NCBI RefSeq assembly: GCF_004343305.1
Contig: NZ_SMAF01000021.1
Location: 1-55,005 of the forward strand
DNA length: 55,005 nt
From: Pseudofulvimonas gallinarii
GTDB lineage: Bacteria; Pseudomonadota; Gammaproteobacteria; Xanthomonadales; UBA2363
Direction: 5' to 3'
Shown here: in pieces, positions 16,789-26,155 of the stretch
Layout of the letters: the number at the start of each line of letters is the position of its first letter
How positions within the stretch are numbered: position 1 is the stretch's first letter
Program-made: the position numbers and the translations under genes
The notes under the pieces: model-generated
What the model was told of the DNA's origin: nothing
The model's database searches: none
What the model saw: only the letters and a program-made list of their open reading frames with translations

Positions 16789-17603
16789 GCGTGCCGGACT
16801 TTGCCGCCGAAGCCTGCCGGCTTGCGCGTGCGGCGGGCCAGGCGATCCTTGCCGTGTACCGGCGGGACTTCGATGTCGCCATCAAGGACGACCATTCGCC
16901 ATTGACCGAAGCCGACCTGGCGTCGCATCGCCTTCTGGTCGACGGGCTGTCGGCGATCGCGCCCGGGCTGCCGGTCGTGTCCGAGGAATCCGCCGTGCAG
17001 GTGCCTGCGGTCGAACGCCTGCGCTGGCCGCGCTACTGGCTGGTCGATCCGCTCGATGGAACGCGCGAGTTCATCAAGCGCAACGACGAATTCACCGTCA
17101 ACATCGCGCTGGTCGAAAACCGCCGCCCCGTTTTCGGCATCGTCCATGCGCCGGCGCTGGACGAGCTGGCGTGGGCGGCGCGCGGCGTAGGCGCATGGCA
17201 TGAGCAGGGCGGCATCCGCAGCGCGCTGGCCGGTCGTCCCTTGCCGGAAGTCCCGGTGGTCTGCGTCAGTCGCTCGCACGCCAGTGCGCGCACCCAGACC
17301 GTGCTCGATGCGCTGGGCACGCACGAGGCGCTGGCGGCCGGGTCGGCACTGAAGTTCATCCGCCTCGCGCAGGGCAGGGCGGATCTGTATCCGCGCCTGG
17401 GCCCGACCAGCGAGTGGGATACCGCCGCCGGGCAGTGCATTGTCGAAGAGGCCGGCGGCAGCCTGGTCGATTTCGCGGGCGTGGCGTTCCACTACAACCG
17501 CGGCGAGAGCCTGCTCAATCCGGGTTTCCTCGCGGCGGCCGACGGCCGCGTCGACTGGGCGCGGCGATTGCAGCCGGTGTTGCCGCGGGAGGCGCAGGCA
17601 TGA
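16785..17603 (+). CDS. cysQ: 3'(2'),5'-bisphosphate nucleotidase CysQ
   Basis: 272 aa. Hydrolyses 3'-phosphoadenosine 5'-phosphate to AMP, removing a by-product of sulfate assimilation. Motifs: 'SPLTEADLASHRLL', 'VSEESA', 'YWLVDPLDGTREFIKRNDEFTVNIAL' and 'GPTSEWDTAAGQCIVEEAGG', all typical of CysQ rather than general IMPases. Both ends overlap neighbours (nudE, mazG) by 4 bp. nudE-cysQ is also a neighbour pair in E. coli-type genomes, which supports both calls. Confidence 0.96.
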   Translation: MSVPDFAAEACRLARAAGQAILAVYRRDFDVAIKDDHSPLTEADLASHRLLVDGLSAIAPGLPVVSEESAVQVPAVERLRWPRYWLVDPLDGTREFIKRNDEFTVNIALVENRRPVFGIVHAPALDELAWAARGVGAWHEQGGIRSALAGRPLPEVPVVCVSRSHASARTQTVLDALGTHEALAAGSALKFIRLAQGRADLYPRLGPTSEWDTAAGQCIVEEAGGSLVDFAGVAFHYNRGESLLNPGFLAAADGRVDWARRLQPVLPREAQA

Positions 17604-18382
17604 AGCGCGACATCTCCGACCTGCTGCGGATCATGGCGCAGCTGCGCGACCGCGAACAGGGTTGCCCCTGGGACATCGAACAGGATTTCGCCAGCATCGC
17701 GCCGTACACGATCGAGGAAGCCTACGAGGTCGCCGACGCCATCGATCGCGGTGATTTCCCGGCCTTGCGTGACGAGCTGGGCGACCTGCTCCTGCAGGTC
17801 GTGTTCCACGCGCGGATGGCGGAAGAGGCCGGCCACTTCGATTTCGGCGAGGTCGTGGCGGCGATCTGCGACAAGATGTGGCGTCGCCATCCGCATGTGT
17901 TTGGCGAGGCCAGCGTCCCCGATGCCGCCGCGCAGACCGAACTCTGGGAAGCCATCAAACGCCGCGAGCGTGGCGATGCCGGCGATGCCAGCGCACTGGC
18001 CGGTGTGGCGCGCGGCCTGCCGGAATGGCAGCGTGCGCTGAAGCTGCAGCTGCGCGCGGCGCACACCGGCTTCGACTGGCCGGACGCGCACGCGGTGCTG
18101 GACAAGCTTCGCGAGGAGATCGGCGAAGTGGCCGCCGAGGTTGATGCCGGCGAGGCTCCGGGATCGCAGCGGCTGCTGGATGAGGTCGGCGACCTGCTGT
18201 TCGTGGCCGTCAATCTGGCGCGCAAGACCGGTGTCGACGTGTCGGCGGCGCTGCGTCACGCCAACCGGAAGTTCGAACGGCGCTTCCGGGCCATGGAAGC
18301 GCTTGCCGATGAAGAAGGCCGGCCGCTGGCCGAGCGCAGCCTGGAGGACCAGGAAGCACTCTGGCAGCGGATCAAGCGTTGA
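17600..18382 (+). CDS. mazG: Nucleoside triphosphate pyrophosphohydrolase MazG
   Basis: 260 aa. MazG cleaves (d)NTPs to monophosphates and pyrophosphate and helps keep nucleotide pools clean. Two tandem MazG folds are visible. The N-terminal one holds 'LRDREQGCPWDIEQDFASIAPYT', 'EEAYEVADAI' and 'ELGDLLLQVVFHA'; the C-terminal one holds 'LREEIGEVAAEV' and 'DEVGDLLFVAVNLAR'. The start overlaps the cysQ stop. It ends the long plus-strand run and converges with the TonB-like gene, leaving an 18-bp gap. Confidence 0.97.
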   Translation: MKRDISDLLRIMAQLRDREQGCPWDIEQDFASIAPYTIEEAYEVADAIDRGDFPALRDELGDLLLQVVFHARMAEEAGHFDFGEVVAAICDKMWRRHPHVFGEASVPDAAAQTELWEAIKRRERGDAGDASALAGVARGLPEWQRALKLQLRAAHTGFDWPDAHAVLDKLREEIGEVAAEVDAGEAPGSQRLLDEVGDLLFVAVNLARKTGVDVSAALRHANRKFERRFRAMEALADEEGRPLAERSLEDQEALWQRIKR

Positions 18383-18400
18383 TGGATGCGCTACCGCCCG

Positions 18401-19627
18401 TCAGCGCGAACGCTGGCGGGTGCGGGGGTTGAGCAGGTCGACGGGCGCGCTCGCTGCCGATGGTTGCTGCCGCGTCGCCATCCGGTAGCTGATCGGCACG
18501 GTGACCGTTGAAGGCACCGGTTGGCCATTGATGCGGTCCGGCTTGAATGTCCATTCGGCGACGGCGGCCTTTGCGCCGCTGTCCAGCAGCGAATGGCCGC
18601 TGGACTGCAGGATCTCGATGTCTTCCGCCTTGCCCTCCGGGGTGACCCTGACGCGAAGCGAGACCTCACCCTGCTGGCGCCGGCTCACGGCCTGCGGCGG
18701 GTAGGGCAGGGCCGAACGCTCGACGACCGGGCCCATGCCGGCGTACTGGATCTCGACCGGCGCACCGCGTCCATCATCGGCGCCCATCCGCACCTCGATC
18801 TGCATGTGCGTCGCCAGCGTGACGGCATTGCCGCTGGCATCGAGAACAGGATCGAAGCGCCACGCCGGCACCACCCGGCGGACTTCCCGCAACAGGCGGG
18901 CGTCGAGGGCATCGTCGGGAACCACCAGGCGTGAGATGCGCCCTTCGCGGTCGATGTCCGCCTCGGCGGTGAGGGTCGTGCGCTGCACGGCGTGACGCGC
19001 GGCCCAGGCCGGAAAGAGATCCCGTGCGACGGTGCCCACCCGCGTCTCGCCACCGATGCGGGCAGCGGTGTCCGCGCGTCCCAGGCGGACATCGCTGCGC
19101 ACCGCCGTCGAGTACCAGGCGATCGCCTGATCCTGTTGCCCGGCATCCCACAGGCCCAGCGCATAGGCCAAGGGAATCCAGTCCGGATGACGATCGACGG
19201 TCGATGCGGCGTCGTACCAATGCGCCAGTGCGCAGGTCGCGTCACCCGCGGCCATGCAGGCGTGGCCGCGGGCCCAGGCCAGGCGCCGCGACAGAACGGG
19301 ATCGTGCGCAGCCTCGGCGGCGACCCTCTCGAACCGTGCTTCCGGATCGCGACCGTTCTGCGCAGCGAGGATGCCCAGGTCGATACCCGCTGCGATGTCG
19401 CCATCGTTCCGGTATCGCGCCTGCAATGTCTGTTCGAGCGCGCGGCGGCCGGCACGGTCGTAGGTCAGCATTCTCGGCACGTTCATGACATCGACATCGA
19501 GGAAGTCGACGCCGGCCGGCGGCAGGCCGACGCAATCGGCAATATCGGCAGGGCGGCAGTCCATCGCCGCCGCCTGCGCCACCCACATCAAGCCGGCTGC
19601 CAGCCAGCCGTTCCGGACAAGCCCCAT
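18401..19627 (-). CDS. Periplasmic protein with two TonB C-terminal-like domains
   Basis: 408 aa from ATG 19627, chosen because it starts a clear signal peptide (MGLVRNGWLAAGLMWVAQAAA-MD); the frame is open to 19891. A helical, Ala-rich region (about 60-190) resembles Sel1/TPR-type repeats. Two TonB_C-like folds follow: a degenerate one near 220-275 ('LTAEADIDREGRISRLVV' ... 'VVPAWRFDPVLDASG') and a canonical one near 320-390 ('YPPQAVSRRQQGEVSLRV', 'AVAEWTFKPDRING'). It has no internal membrane anchor or Pro-rich spacer, so it is not a classical TonB. The role is unknown. Confidence 0.8.
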   Translation of the reverse strand: MGLVRNGWLAAGLMWVAQAAAMDCRPADIADCVGLPPAGVDFLDVDVMNVPRMLTYDRAGRRALEQTLQARYRNDGDIAAGIDLGILAAQNGRDPEARFERVAAEAAHDPVLSRRLAWARGHACMAAGDATCALAHWYDAASTVDRHPDWIPLAYALGLWDAGQQDQAIAWYSTAVRSDVRLGRADTAARIGGETRVGTVARDLFPAWAARHAVQRTTLTAEADIDREGRISRLVVPDDALDARLLREVRRVVPAWRFDPVLDASGNAVTLATHMQIEVRMGADDGRGAPVEIQYAGMGPVVERSALPYPPQAVSRRQQGEVSLRVRVTPEGKAEDIEILQSSGHSLLDSGAKAAVAEWTFKPDRINGQPVPSTVTVPISYRMATRQQPSAASAPVDLLNPRTRQRSR

Positions 19628-19863
19628 GAAATCTTCTCGAGTGACGGGCAAATGCCCCAAATGGAGGATGCATTGTGGCCGGGCCGTCAGGACAGCGCAA
19701 ATATCCGGAGCGCAGCCTCGTGCCGGGCGGGTCCATGTCTGTCGCAGAGCGCGGGTCAACCGGAATCCACGCCAAACGGCGCTTTGCCCGGATGCGCCGT
19801 CCTGCGCATCCGGGCAGGCAGGCCAGTACACTATGCGGCTCGCTTTTCGACGACACGCCGACC

Positions 19864-20989
19864 ATGGAACTGAATCCGCTGTTTTCCGCACTCGACGACC
19901 TCAAGGCGCGCGTCGACGCGCTCAGGGGGTATCTTTGACTACGATCTGAAGAAGGAGCGGCTGGAGGAAGTCAGCCGCGAACTCGAGGATCCCGGCATCT
20001 GGAACACGCCGGAGAAGGCGCAGGAACTGGGCCGCGAGCGCGCCCGCCTGGCGCAGGTGGTCGAGGGCCTGGACGAATACGGCAACGGTATCCGGGACAC
20101 CCGGGAGCTGCTGGAGCTGGTCGCGGAGGAAGGGGACGAGGGCAGCCTGGAGTCGATCCGGGCCGATATTGCGCGCCTGGGGCAGGGCGTGGAGAAACTG
20201 GAGTTCCAGCGCATGTTCTCCGGCCAGATGGACGCGGCGAACGCCTTTGTAGACATCCAGGCCGGTGCCGGCGGCACCGAGGCGCAGGACTGGGCGGAAA
20301 TGCTGCTGCGCATGTACCTGCGCTGGTGCGAGTCGCGTGGCTGGAAGACTGAACTGGTGGAAGCCAGCGGCGGCGACGTCGCCGGCATCAAGTCGGCGAC
20401 GATCCGGATCGAAGGCGACTATGCCTATGGCTGGCTGAAGACGGAAACAGGGGTCCACCGTCTGGTGCGCAAGAGCCCGTTCGACTCCGACAACCGCCGC
20501 CACACCAGTTTCACCTCGGTGTTCGTGTCGCCGGAAGTCGATGACAGGATCGACATCGAGATCAATCCGGCCGACCTGAAGACCGACGTCTACCGTTCCT
20601 CCGGCGCCGGTGGCCAGCACGTCAACAAGACCGAGTCGGCGGTGCGCATCACCCACGTGCCCAGCGGCATCGTGGTGGCCTGCCAGACCGAGCGCAGCCA
20701 GCACGCCAACCGCGATCGCGCCATGAAGATGCTCGCCAGCAAGCTGTACGAGCTGGAGATGATGAAGCGCAACGCCGAGAAGAACGCGGTGGAGGCCAGC
20801 AAGTCCGACATCGGCTGGGGCAGCCAGATCCGCAACTACGTGCTCGACCAGTCGCGCATCAAGGACCTGCGTACCGGCGTCGAACGCAGCGATACCGACA
20901 AGGTGCTGGACGGTGACCTGGACGAATTCGTCGAAGCCAGCCTGAAGGCCGGGCTGGAAGCCGGATCGAAACGCAGCGACGCGGCCTGA
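19864..20989 (+). CDS. prfB: Peptide chain release factor 2 (RF2), made by programmed +1 frameshift
   Basis: 374 aa after a +1 shift. RF2 recognises UGA and UAA and triggers peptide release through its GGQ motif ('[17 protein letters not shown]'). The first 24 codons run from ATG 19864 to CTT and meet an in-frame TGA at 19936-19938. Translation resumes in the +1 frame at GAC 19937 ('...[16 protein letters not shown]'). The codon-recognition region contains '[22 protein letters not shown]'. lysS follows after 67 bp, a widely conserved pair. This is not a pseudogene; the shift is the standard RF2 autoregulation. Confidence 0.98.
19924..19939 (+). promoter_or_regulatory. prfB programmed +1 frameshift site
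   Basis: AGGGGGTATCTTTGAC holds an internal Shine-Dalgarno-like AGGGGG, a 3-nt spacer (TAT), the slippery CTT-T and the UGA stop followed by C. This is essentially the canonical bacterial RF2 site. When RF2 is scarce, ribosomes pause at UGA, slip one base and make more RF2. Confidence 0.97.
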
Positions 20990-21056
20990 CCGGCCACCTG
21001 AACCAGCGATGCCGGCGCAGGCCGGAGCGAAGTCCACCCGAACAGGGATTGCAGCA

Positions 21057-22601
21057 GTGAGCAGCAACGAACAGCCAGCCGCACAGGCCGTCGACGAGAA
21101 CTACGTGATCGCGGAGCGCCGCGAGAAACTGCGCGCGCTGCGTGACGGCGATGGTCCGGCGTTCCCCAACGATTTCCGCCCCGACGCGCTGGCCGGCGAA
21201 CTGCAGTTCGAATTCGCCGACGGCGGACGCTGGGACGCCGCGGCCCTGGAAGCCCTGGGCCGGCGCGTCCGCATCGCCGGCCGCCTGCTCGCCAAGCGCG
21301 TGATGGGCAAGGCCAGCTTCGCGAAGGTCCTCGACCGCAGTGGCGACATCCAGGTGTTCCTGCAGGCGACCGCGCTGGGTGACGCCTATGACGCCTTCAA
21401 GGGCTGGGACGTCGGCGACATCGTCGCCGCCGAAGGCGTGCTGATGCGCACGCGCACCGGCGAACTGTCGGTGCGCGCCGAGTCTCTGCGCCTGCTGACC
21501 AAGTCGTTGCGGCCGCTGCCGGACAAGTGGCATGGGCTGACGGATACCGAAACGCGGTACCGCCAGCGTTACGTCGACCTGATCGTGACGCCGGAATCGC
21601 GCGCGGTGTTCCAGCTGCGCTCGCGCATCATCCGCTACATCCGCGATTATCTGGAGGCGGCGCCGCGCGGCTTCATGGAAGTCGAAACGCCGATGATGCA
21701 CCCGATTCCCGGCGGCGCCACCGCGCGGCCCTTCGTCACCCACCACAACGCGCTCGACCTGCAGATGTACCTGCGCATCGCGCCGGAGCTGTACCTGAAG
21801 CGGCTTGTCGTCGGCGGCTTCGACCGCGTCTACGAGATCAACCGCAGCTTCCGCAACGAAGGCGTATCGACGCGGCACAATCCCGAATTCACCATGCTGG
21901 AGTTGTACCAGGCCTACGCCGACTGCAACGACATCATGGACCTCACCGAGGACATGCTGCGCTCGATGGCGGCGACGCTGTTCGCCGATCGCGACCAGCC
22001 CCTGCAGTTGAGCTGGGAAGGCGTGGCCGTCGACCTGGATACGCCGTTCCGCCGCCTGCCGCTGGCACAGGCGGTGCTGGAGCGCAATCCGGAGATCGGC
22101 GAACACGAACTGCGTGATCGCGAGGCCTTGGCGCGGCACTGCGAACGCCTCGGCATCCACGTCAAGCCGGGCTATGGCTGGGGCAAGCTGCTGCTTGAGA
22201 TCTTCGAGAAGACCGCCGAACACCTGCTGGTCGACCCGACCTTCATCACCGCCTATCCGGCGGAAGTGTCCCCGCTGGCTCGCCGCAATGACGCCGATCC
22301 GGAGATCACCGACCGCTTCGAGCTGTTTGTGGCCGGTCGCGAACTGGCCAACGGGTTTTCCGAGCTGAATGACGCCGAGGACCAGGCCGAGCGCTTCCGG
22401 GCCCAGGTTTCAGCCAAGGACGAGGGCGACGACGAGGCGATGCACTTCGACGCCGACTACATCCGTGCGCTGGAGTATGGAATGCCCCCGACCGGCGGCC
22501 TGGGCGTCGGAATCGACCGCCTGGTGATGCTTTTCGCCGACCGCGGCTCGATCCGGGACGTCCTCCTGTTCCCCTATCTCCGACCCGAAACGCCGAACTG
22601 A
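21057..22601 (+). CDS. lysS: Lysyl-tRNA synthetase, class II (LysS)
   Basis: 514 aa from GTG 21057. It charges tRNA-Lys. The GTG was chosen over ATG 21009 because AGGGA (21044-21048) lies 8 nt upstream and the protein then begins like other LysS ('[20 protein letters not shown]'). An OB-fold anticodon-binding domain spans about 55-165 ('[21 protein letters not shown]'). The class II core has motif 2 '[21 protein letters not shown]' and motif 3 '[13 protein letters not shown]'. It lies between prfB and rpfG, as in xanthomonad rpf regions. Confidence 0.97.
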   Translation: MSSNEQPAAQAVDENYVIAERREKLRALRDGDGPAFPNDFRPDALAGELQFEFADGGRWDAAALEALGRRVRIAGRLLAKRVMGKASFAKVLDRSGDIQVFLQATALGDAYDAFKGWDVGDIVAAEGVLMRTRTGELSVRAESLRLLTKSLRPLPDKWHGLTDTETRYRQRYVDLIVTPESRAVFQLRSRIIRYIRDYLEAAPRGFMEVETPMMHPIPGGATARPFVTHHNALDLQMYLRIAPELYLKRLVVGGFDRVYEINRSFRNEGVSTRHNPEFTMLELYQAYADCNDIMDLTEDMLRSMAATLFADRDQPLQLSWEGVAVDLDTPFRRLPLAQAVLERNPEIGEHELRDREALARHCERLGIHVKPGYGWGKLLLEIFEKTAEHLLVDPTFITAYPAEVSPLARRNDADPEITDRFELFVAGRELANGFSELNDAEDQAERFRAQVSAKDEGDDEAMHFDADYIRALEYGMPPTGGLGVGIDRLVMLFADRGSIRDVLLFPYLRPETPN

Positions 22602-22660
22602 GGTGCCGACCGGCCGGGGCAGGCCTGCGGTGGCTTGTCTACCCTTGGCATTGGCATAGG

Positions 22661-22675
22661 TGTACAGTCCGTACA
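22661..22675. promoter_or_regulatory. Inverted repeat upstream of rpfG
   Basis: TGTAC (22661-22665) and GTACA (22671-22675) form a perfect 5-bp inverted repeat with a 5-bp spacer, 61 bp before the rpfG GTG and in the 135-bp gap after lysS. It could be a regulator binding site for rpfG-rpfC. No known regulator matches with confidence. Confidence 0.3.
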
Positions 22676-22736
22676 GGCCTTCCATCCGGGACACGGCCCG
22701 CATGCAGGTTGTGCGGGCGGACGTCACAGGTACACC

Positions 22737-23786
22737 GTGAATGTAGTCATCGTCGACGACCAGCTGTCCGCAAGGACGATGCTGCGCCACATTATCGAGG
22801 GCATCAGCCCCGATATCCGCATTGCCGACTTTGGCGATCCGGAGCAGGCCATGCAGTGGTCGGAGCGTGGCAATCCCGACCTTCTGCTGCTTGATTACCG
22901 GATGCCGAAGATCGACGGCCTGGAATTCGCGCGCCGCTTCCGCCGCAATCTCGCCTATCGCGACGTGCCGATCGTGCTGATCACCGTGGTCGGCGACGAG
23001 CCGGTGCGCCAGGCGGCGCTCGATGCCGGCGTCATCGATTTCATGGTGAAGCCGATCCGTCCGCGCGAGTTGCGCGCACGCTGTCGCAACCTGCTGCAGC
23101 TTCGCCAGCAGGCCGAGTCCGTGAAACGGCGTGCACAGGCGCTGGAGCGCCAGGTGCTGTCGAACATGCACGAACTGGAAATGCGCGAACGGGAAATCCT
23201 GTTCCGCCTCGCCAAGGTCACTGAATCCCGCGACAACGAAACCGGACAGCACCTGGAACGCATGGCGCGTTATGCCGGCCTCATCGCCGCGGTCATCGAC
23301 CTTCCCGACGAGGAAGTGCGGATCATCGAAGCGGCCGCGCCCTTGCATGACATCGGCAAGATCAGCATTCCCGACGCCATCCTCAACAAGCCCGGCAAGC
23401 TGACCGAGGAGGAGATGGCGGTCATGCGCCAGCATCCGCGCTTTGGCTATGAAGTGCTGAAGGACAGTTCCAGCCGTTTCGTGCAGGTCGGCGCCGACAT
23501 CGCGCTGCGCCACCACGAACGCTGGGATGGCAGCGGTTATCCGGATGGACTGTCGGGCACGGACATTCCCCTCAGCGCGCGCATCGTCGCCGTCGCCGAT
23601 GTGCTCGACGCGCTGACGACGCGGCGTCCCTACAAGGAGGCCTGGACGATGGATGCGGCGCTGGATTTCCTGAAGGAACAGCGTGGCCGGATGTTCGAGC
23701 CGCGGCTGGTCGATGCCCTCGTCGAGCATCGCGACCGCGCCGAGGAAATCCACGCCTGTTTCAAGCAGTCCGACAGCGACGACTGA
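22737..23786 (+). CDS. rpfG: DSF-response regulator RpfG, HD-GYP cyclic di-GMP phosphodiesterase
   Basis: 349 aa from GTG 22737 (N terminus '[15 protein letters not shown]'). It receives phosphate from RpfC and degrades cyclic di-GMP. Receiver domain 1-120 with Asp53 as phosphate acceptor ('[10 protein letters not shown]'). After a helical linker the HD-GYP domain shows the metal pair His204-Asp205 ('[17 protein letters not shown]') and '[14 protein letters not shown]' (259-272), so all catalytic motifs are present. The gene precedes rpfC by 26 bp, so the two are probably cotranscribed; rpfH, present between them in X. campestris, is absent. Confidence 0.97.
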   Translation: MNVVIVDDQLSARTMLRHIIEGISPDIRIADFGDPEQAMQWSERGNPDLLLLDYRMPKIDGLEFARRFRRNLAYRDVPIVLITVVGDEPVRQAALDAGVIDFMVKPIRPRELRARCRNLLQLRQQAESVKRRAQALERQVLSNMHELEMREREILFRLAKVTESRDNETGQHLERMARYAGLIAAVIDLPDEEVRIIEAAAPLHDIGKISIPDAILNKPGKLTEEEMAVMRQHPRFGYEVLKDSSSRFVQVGADIALRHHERWDGSGYPDGLSGTDIPLSARIVAVADVLDALTTRRPYKEAWTMDAALDFLKEQRGRMFEPRLVDALVEHRDRAEEIHACFKQSDSDD

Positions 23787-23812
23787 CGCCGGACCGTAAC
23801 GAAGGGACTGCC

Positions 23813-25969
23813 ATGGGAATGCTTTCCGGCATGATGGAGCGGCTGCAGGGCCGCCTGGACAGCGAGCACGAACAGGCGATCGTGCGCATCGCCATCACGG
23901 CGCTGTTCCTGGTGTACCTGGGTGGCGCCGCGACCTTCGACACGCACGCGCACTCGGCGCTGTTCAAGGCGCTGCTGGTGGTGCTGGCCGAATCGGTGAT
24001 CGGCATCGCGGTGATCGCCGCCATCCTGCGCCGGCCGGCGGTATCGTACCCGCGTCGCTTCGTCGGCATGTTCGCCGATTACGGTTCGATCTCGGCGCTG
24101 ATGCTGCTGCTTGGTGAACTGACCGCACCGCTGTACGTCATCCTGATGTGGGTGACGATTGGCAACGGCCTGCGCTACGGCACGCGCTTCCTGTATTACG
24201 CGATCGCCATGGCGGCGAGCGGATTCACGCTGGTGATCCTGCTGACGCCGTACTGGCTGGCGAACAAGGCCATGGCCTGGGGCCTGCTCGTCGGACTGGT
24301 GGCGATCCCGATGTACCTGTCTTCGCTGCTGACATCGCTGACGCGCGCCACCGAGCAGGCGCGCCAGGCAAGCGCCGCCAAGAGCCGTTTCCTGGCGAAC
24401 ATGAGCCACGAGTTCCGCACGCCGCTCAACGGCATCGTCGGCATGTCGGGCCTGCTGGCGACGACGCGCCTGTCGCCGGAACAGCGGGAGTGTGCGGAGG
24501 TGATCGAGACGTCGGCGAAGTCCCTGCTGGCGCTGGTCGAGGATGTCCTCGACATCTCTGCCATCGAGGCCGGCAAGCTGCACCTGAAGAATGCGCATTT
24601 CAGCGTCCGCGCGCTGGTCCGCTCGGTGTCGACCATGATCCGACCGGGTACCGCGGACAAGCACCTTGGCTTCGACGCCCATGTCGCCGAAGGCGTCCCC
24701 GACATGCTCGAGGGCGATCCCGGCCATCTGCGCCAGGTGCTGCTCAATCTGCTCAACAACGCCGTCAAGTTCACCGACCAGGGCGGCATAGTGCTCGCCG
24801 TGTCGCAGCTGGATTCGCCGGACGGTCGTGCCTGGCTGCGCTTCTCCGTGCATGACACCGGCATCGGCATCGCCGAGGAGGTGCAGTCACGCGTCTTCGA
24901 GGCGTTCGAGCAGGGCGATGGCGAACTCAACCGCCGATTCGGCGGTACTGGCCTGGGCACGACCATCGCCAAGAACCTGACCGAGGCAATGGGTGGACGC
25001 ATCGCCTTCGAAAGCCGCGAAGGCGCCGGCTCGCATTTCTGGATCGACCTGCCATTCCAGCTGGTGCCGACCGTGGCGCCGGCGGCATCCGCACCGGCCG
25101 ACGACGCCAACAAGGTGATCGCCTTTGATGATCCGTTCGTCCGCCATCGTGCCCGCGTGCGTCCGATGCGCATCCTGGCGGCGGACGACCAGGTCACCAA
25201 CCAGGCGGTGCTGCGTCGCGTCCTCGAGAAGGCCGGGCACCAGGCGACGGTCCTGGGCAGTGGTGAAGCGGTGCTGGATGCGCTGGAGCAGGAGGATTTC
25301 CAGATCGCCATCCTCGACCTGCACATGCCAGACCTGAGCGGCATCGACGTGTTGCGTCAGGCGCGCGTGATGCAGGCCGGGCAGGCACGGCGCACGCAGT
25401 TCATCGTGCTCAGTGCCGACGTCACGCCCGAGTCGATCCGCGCCTGCGAACAGGCCGGCGTGGCCTGTTTCCTTCCCAAGCCGGTCGTGACGGCGCGGCT
25501 GCTCGATGTCATCGCCGAACTGGCGACCGGCACGGTTTCCCAGGATGCCGGTCAGATCGAAGCGGCCCGCGTCCCGACCACGGAAGTCGATCTCGACGTC
25601 CTGCGCGATCTGCGCGACCTGGACATGACCCGGCCGGAGCTGGCCGACTATGTCGAACAGTGCCGCCGCGACATGGTGCGCTGCATGGATGAACTGGACC
25701 GCGTCGTTGCCGCCCGTGACTGGGCCGGTTTCCGCGAATTCGCCCATGCCCTCAAGGGCGTGGCCGGGAACCTCGGGCTGGCCGGCTTCGCGGCGAACGT
25801 CGGCGACGCCATGCGGCTGCCGGAATGGCGACTGGGGCGTGAAGCCCGGTCAACGCTGGATGCCATGCAGACCGAACTGGAACGGCTCGGTCCGACCATC
25901 GCCCGCCTGCCGGAACTGGCGATGCAGGGTGGCGCGGCCGACGACGTCGACCACGACAGCACCGGCTGA
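23813..25969 (+). CDS. rpfC: DSF sensor, hybrid histidine kinase RpfC
   Basis: 718 aa. Membrane sensor of the diffusible signal factor. A short N-terminal segment leads into about five membrane helices (roughly 25-175). HisKA: '[19 protein letters not shown]' with His199. HATPase: '[13 protein letters not shown]', 'DTGIGI', '[15 protein letters not shown]'. Receiver domain about 452-570 with Asp502 ('AILDLHMPD'). HPt domain at the end with His645 ('[14 protein letters not shown]'). In X. campestris RpfC also binds and restrains RpfF through its receiver domain. Domain order and length match the family. Confidence 0.97.
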   Translation: MGMLSGMMERLQGRLDSEHEQAIVRIAITALFLVYLGGAATFDTHAHSALFKALLVVLAESVIGIAVIAAILRRPAVSYPRRFVGMFADYGSISALMLLLGELTAPLYVILMWVTIGNGLRYGTRFLYYAIAMAASGFTLVILLTPYWLANKAMAWGLLVGLVAIPMYLSSLLTSLTRATEQARQASAAKSRFLANMSHEFRTPLNGIVGMSGLLATTRLSPEQRECAEVIETSAKSLLALVEDVLDISAIEAGKLHLKNAHFSVRALVRSVSTMIRPGTADKHLGFDAHVAEGVPDMLEGDPGHLRQVLLNLLNNAVKFTDQGGIVLAVSQLDSPDGRAWLRFSVHDTGIGIAEEVQSRVFEAFEQGDGELNRRFGGTGLGTTIAKNLTEAMGGRIAFESREGAGSHFWIDLPFQLVPTVAPAASAPADDANKVIAFDDPFVRHRARVRPMRILAADDQVTNQAVLRRVLEKAGHQATVLGSGEAVLDALEQEDFQIAILDLHMPDLSGIDVLRQARVMQAGQARRTQFIVLSADVTPESIRACEQAGVACFLPKPVVTARLLDVIAELATGTVSQDAGQIEAARVPTTEVDLDVLRDLRDLDMTRPELADYVEQCRRDMVRCMDELDRVVAARDWAGFREFAHALKGVAGNLGLAGFAANVGDAMRLPEWRLGREARSTLDAMQTELERLGPTIARLPELAMQGGAADDVDHDSTG

Positions 25970-26109
25970 CCGGGATCGCTGCCCGTCGGGTTTGACTCGC
26001 GCGCATGATGATCGACGTGCTTCCTGCCCGGCTTGCTTGGCTGCGGACGAGGCGCTCCCCCTCTGCGCCTGATCCATCCAGGCCTTGGTGGCCTGTCGTA
26101 CAACATTGA

Positions 26110-26136
26110 CGGATGACCCGCCGGGCAGGTCATCCG
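26110..26136. terminator. Hairpin between convergent rpfC and rpfF
   Basis: CGGATGACC (26110-26118) and GGTCATCCG (26128-26136) form a perfect 9-bp stem with a 9-nt GC-rich loop. It lies 19 bp past the rpfF stop and 140 bp past the rpfC stop, so it could serve both directions. Neither side has a strong T-run. The rest of the 186-bp convergent gap shows nothing else. Confidence 0.55.
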
Positions 26137-26155
26137 CCGTATCCGGCCATCCGGC

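Noticed and set aside
19675-20989. prfB as a frameshifted pseudogene
   Set aside because: The in-frame TGA sits in the canonical RF2 programmed frameshift site and the downstream frame is intact.
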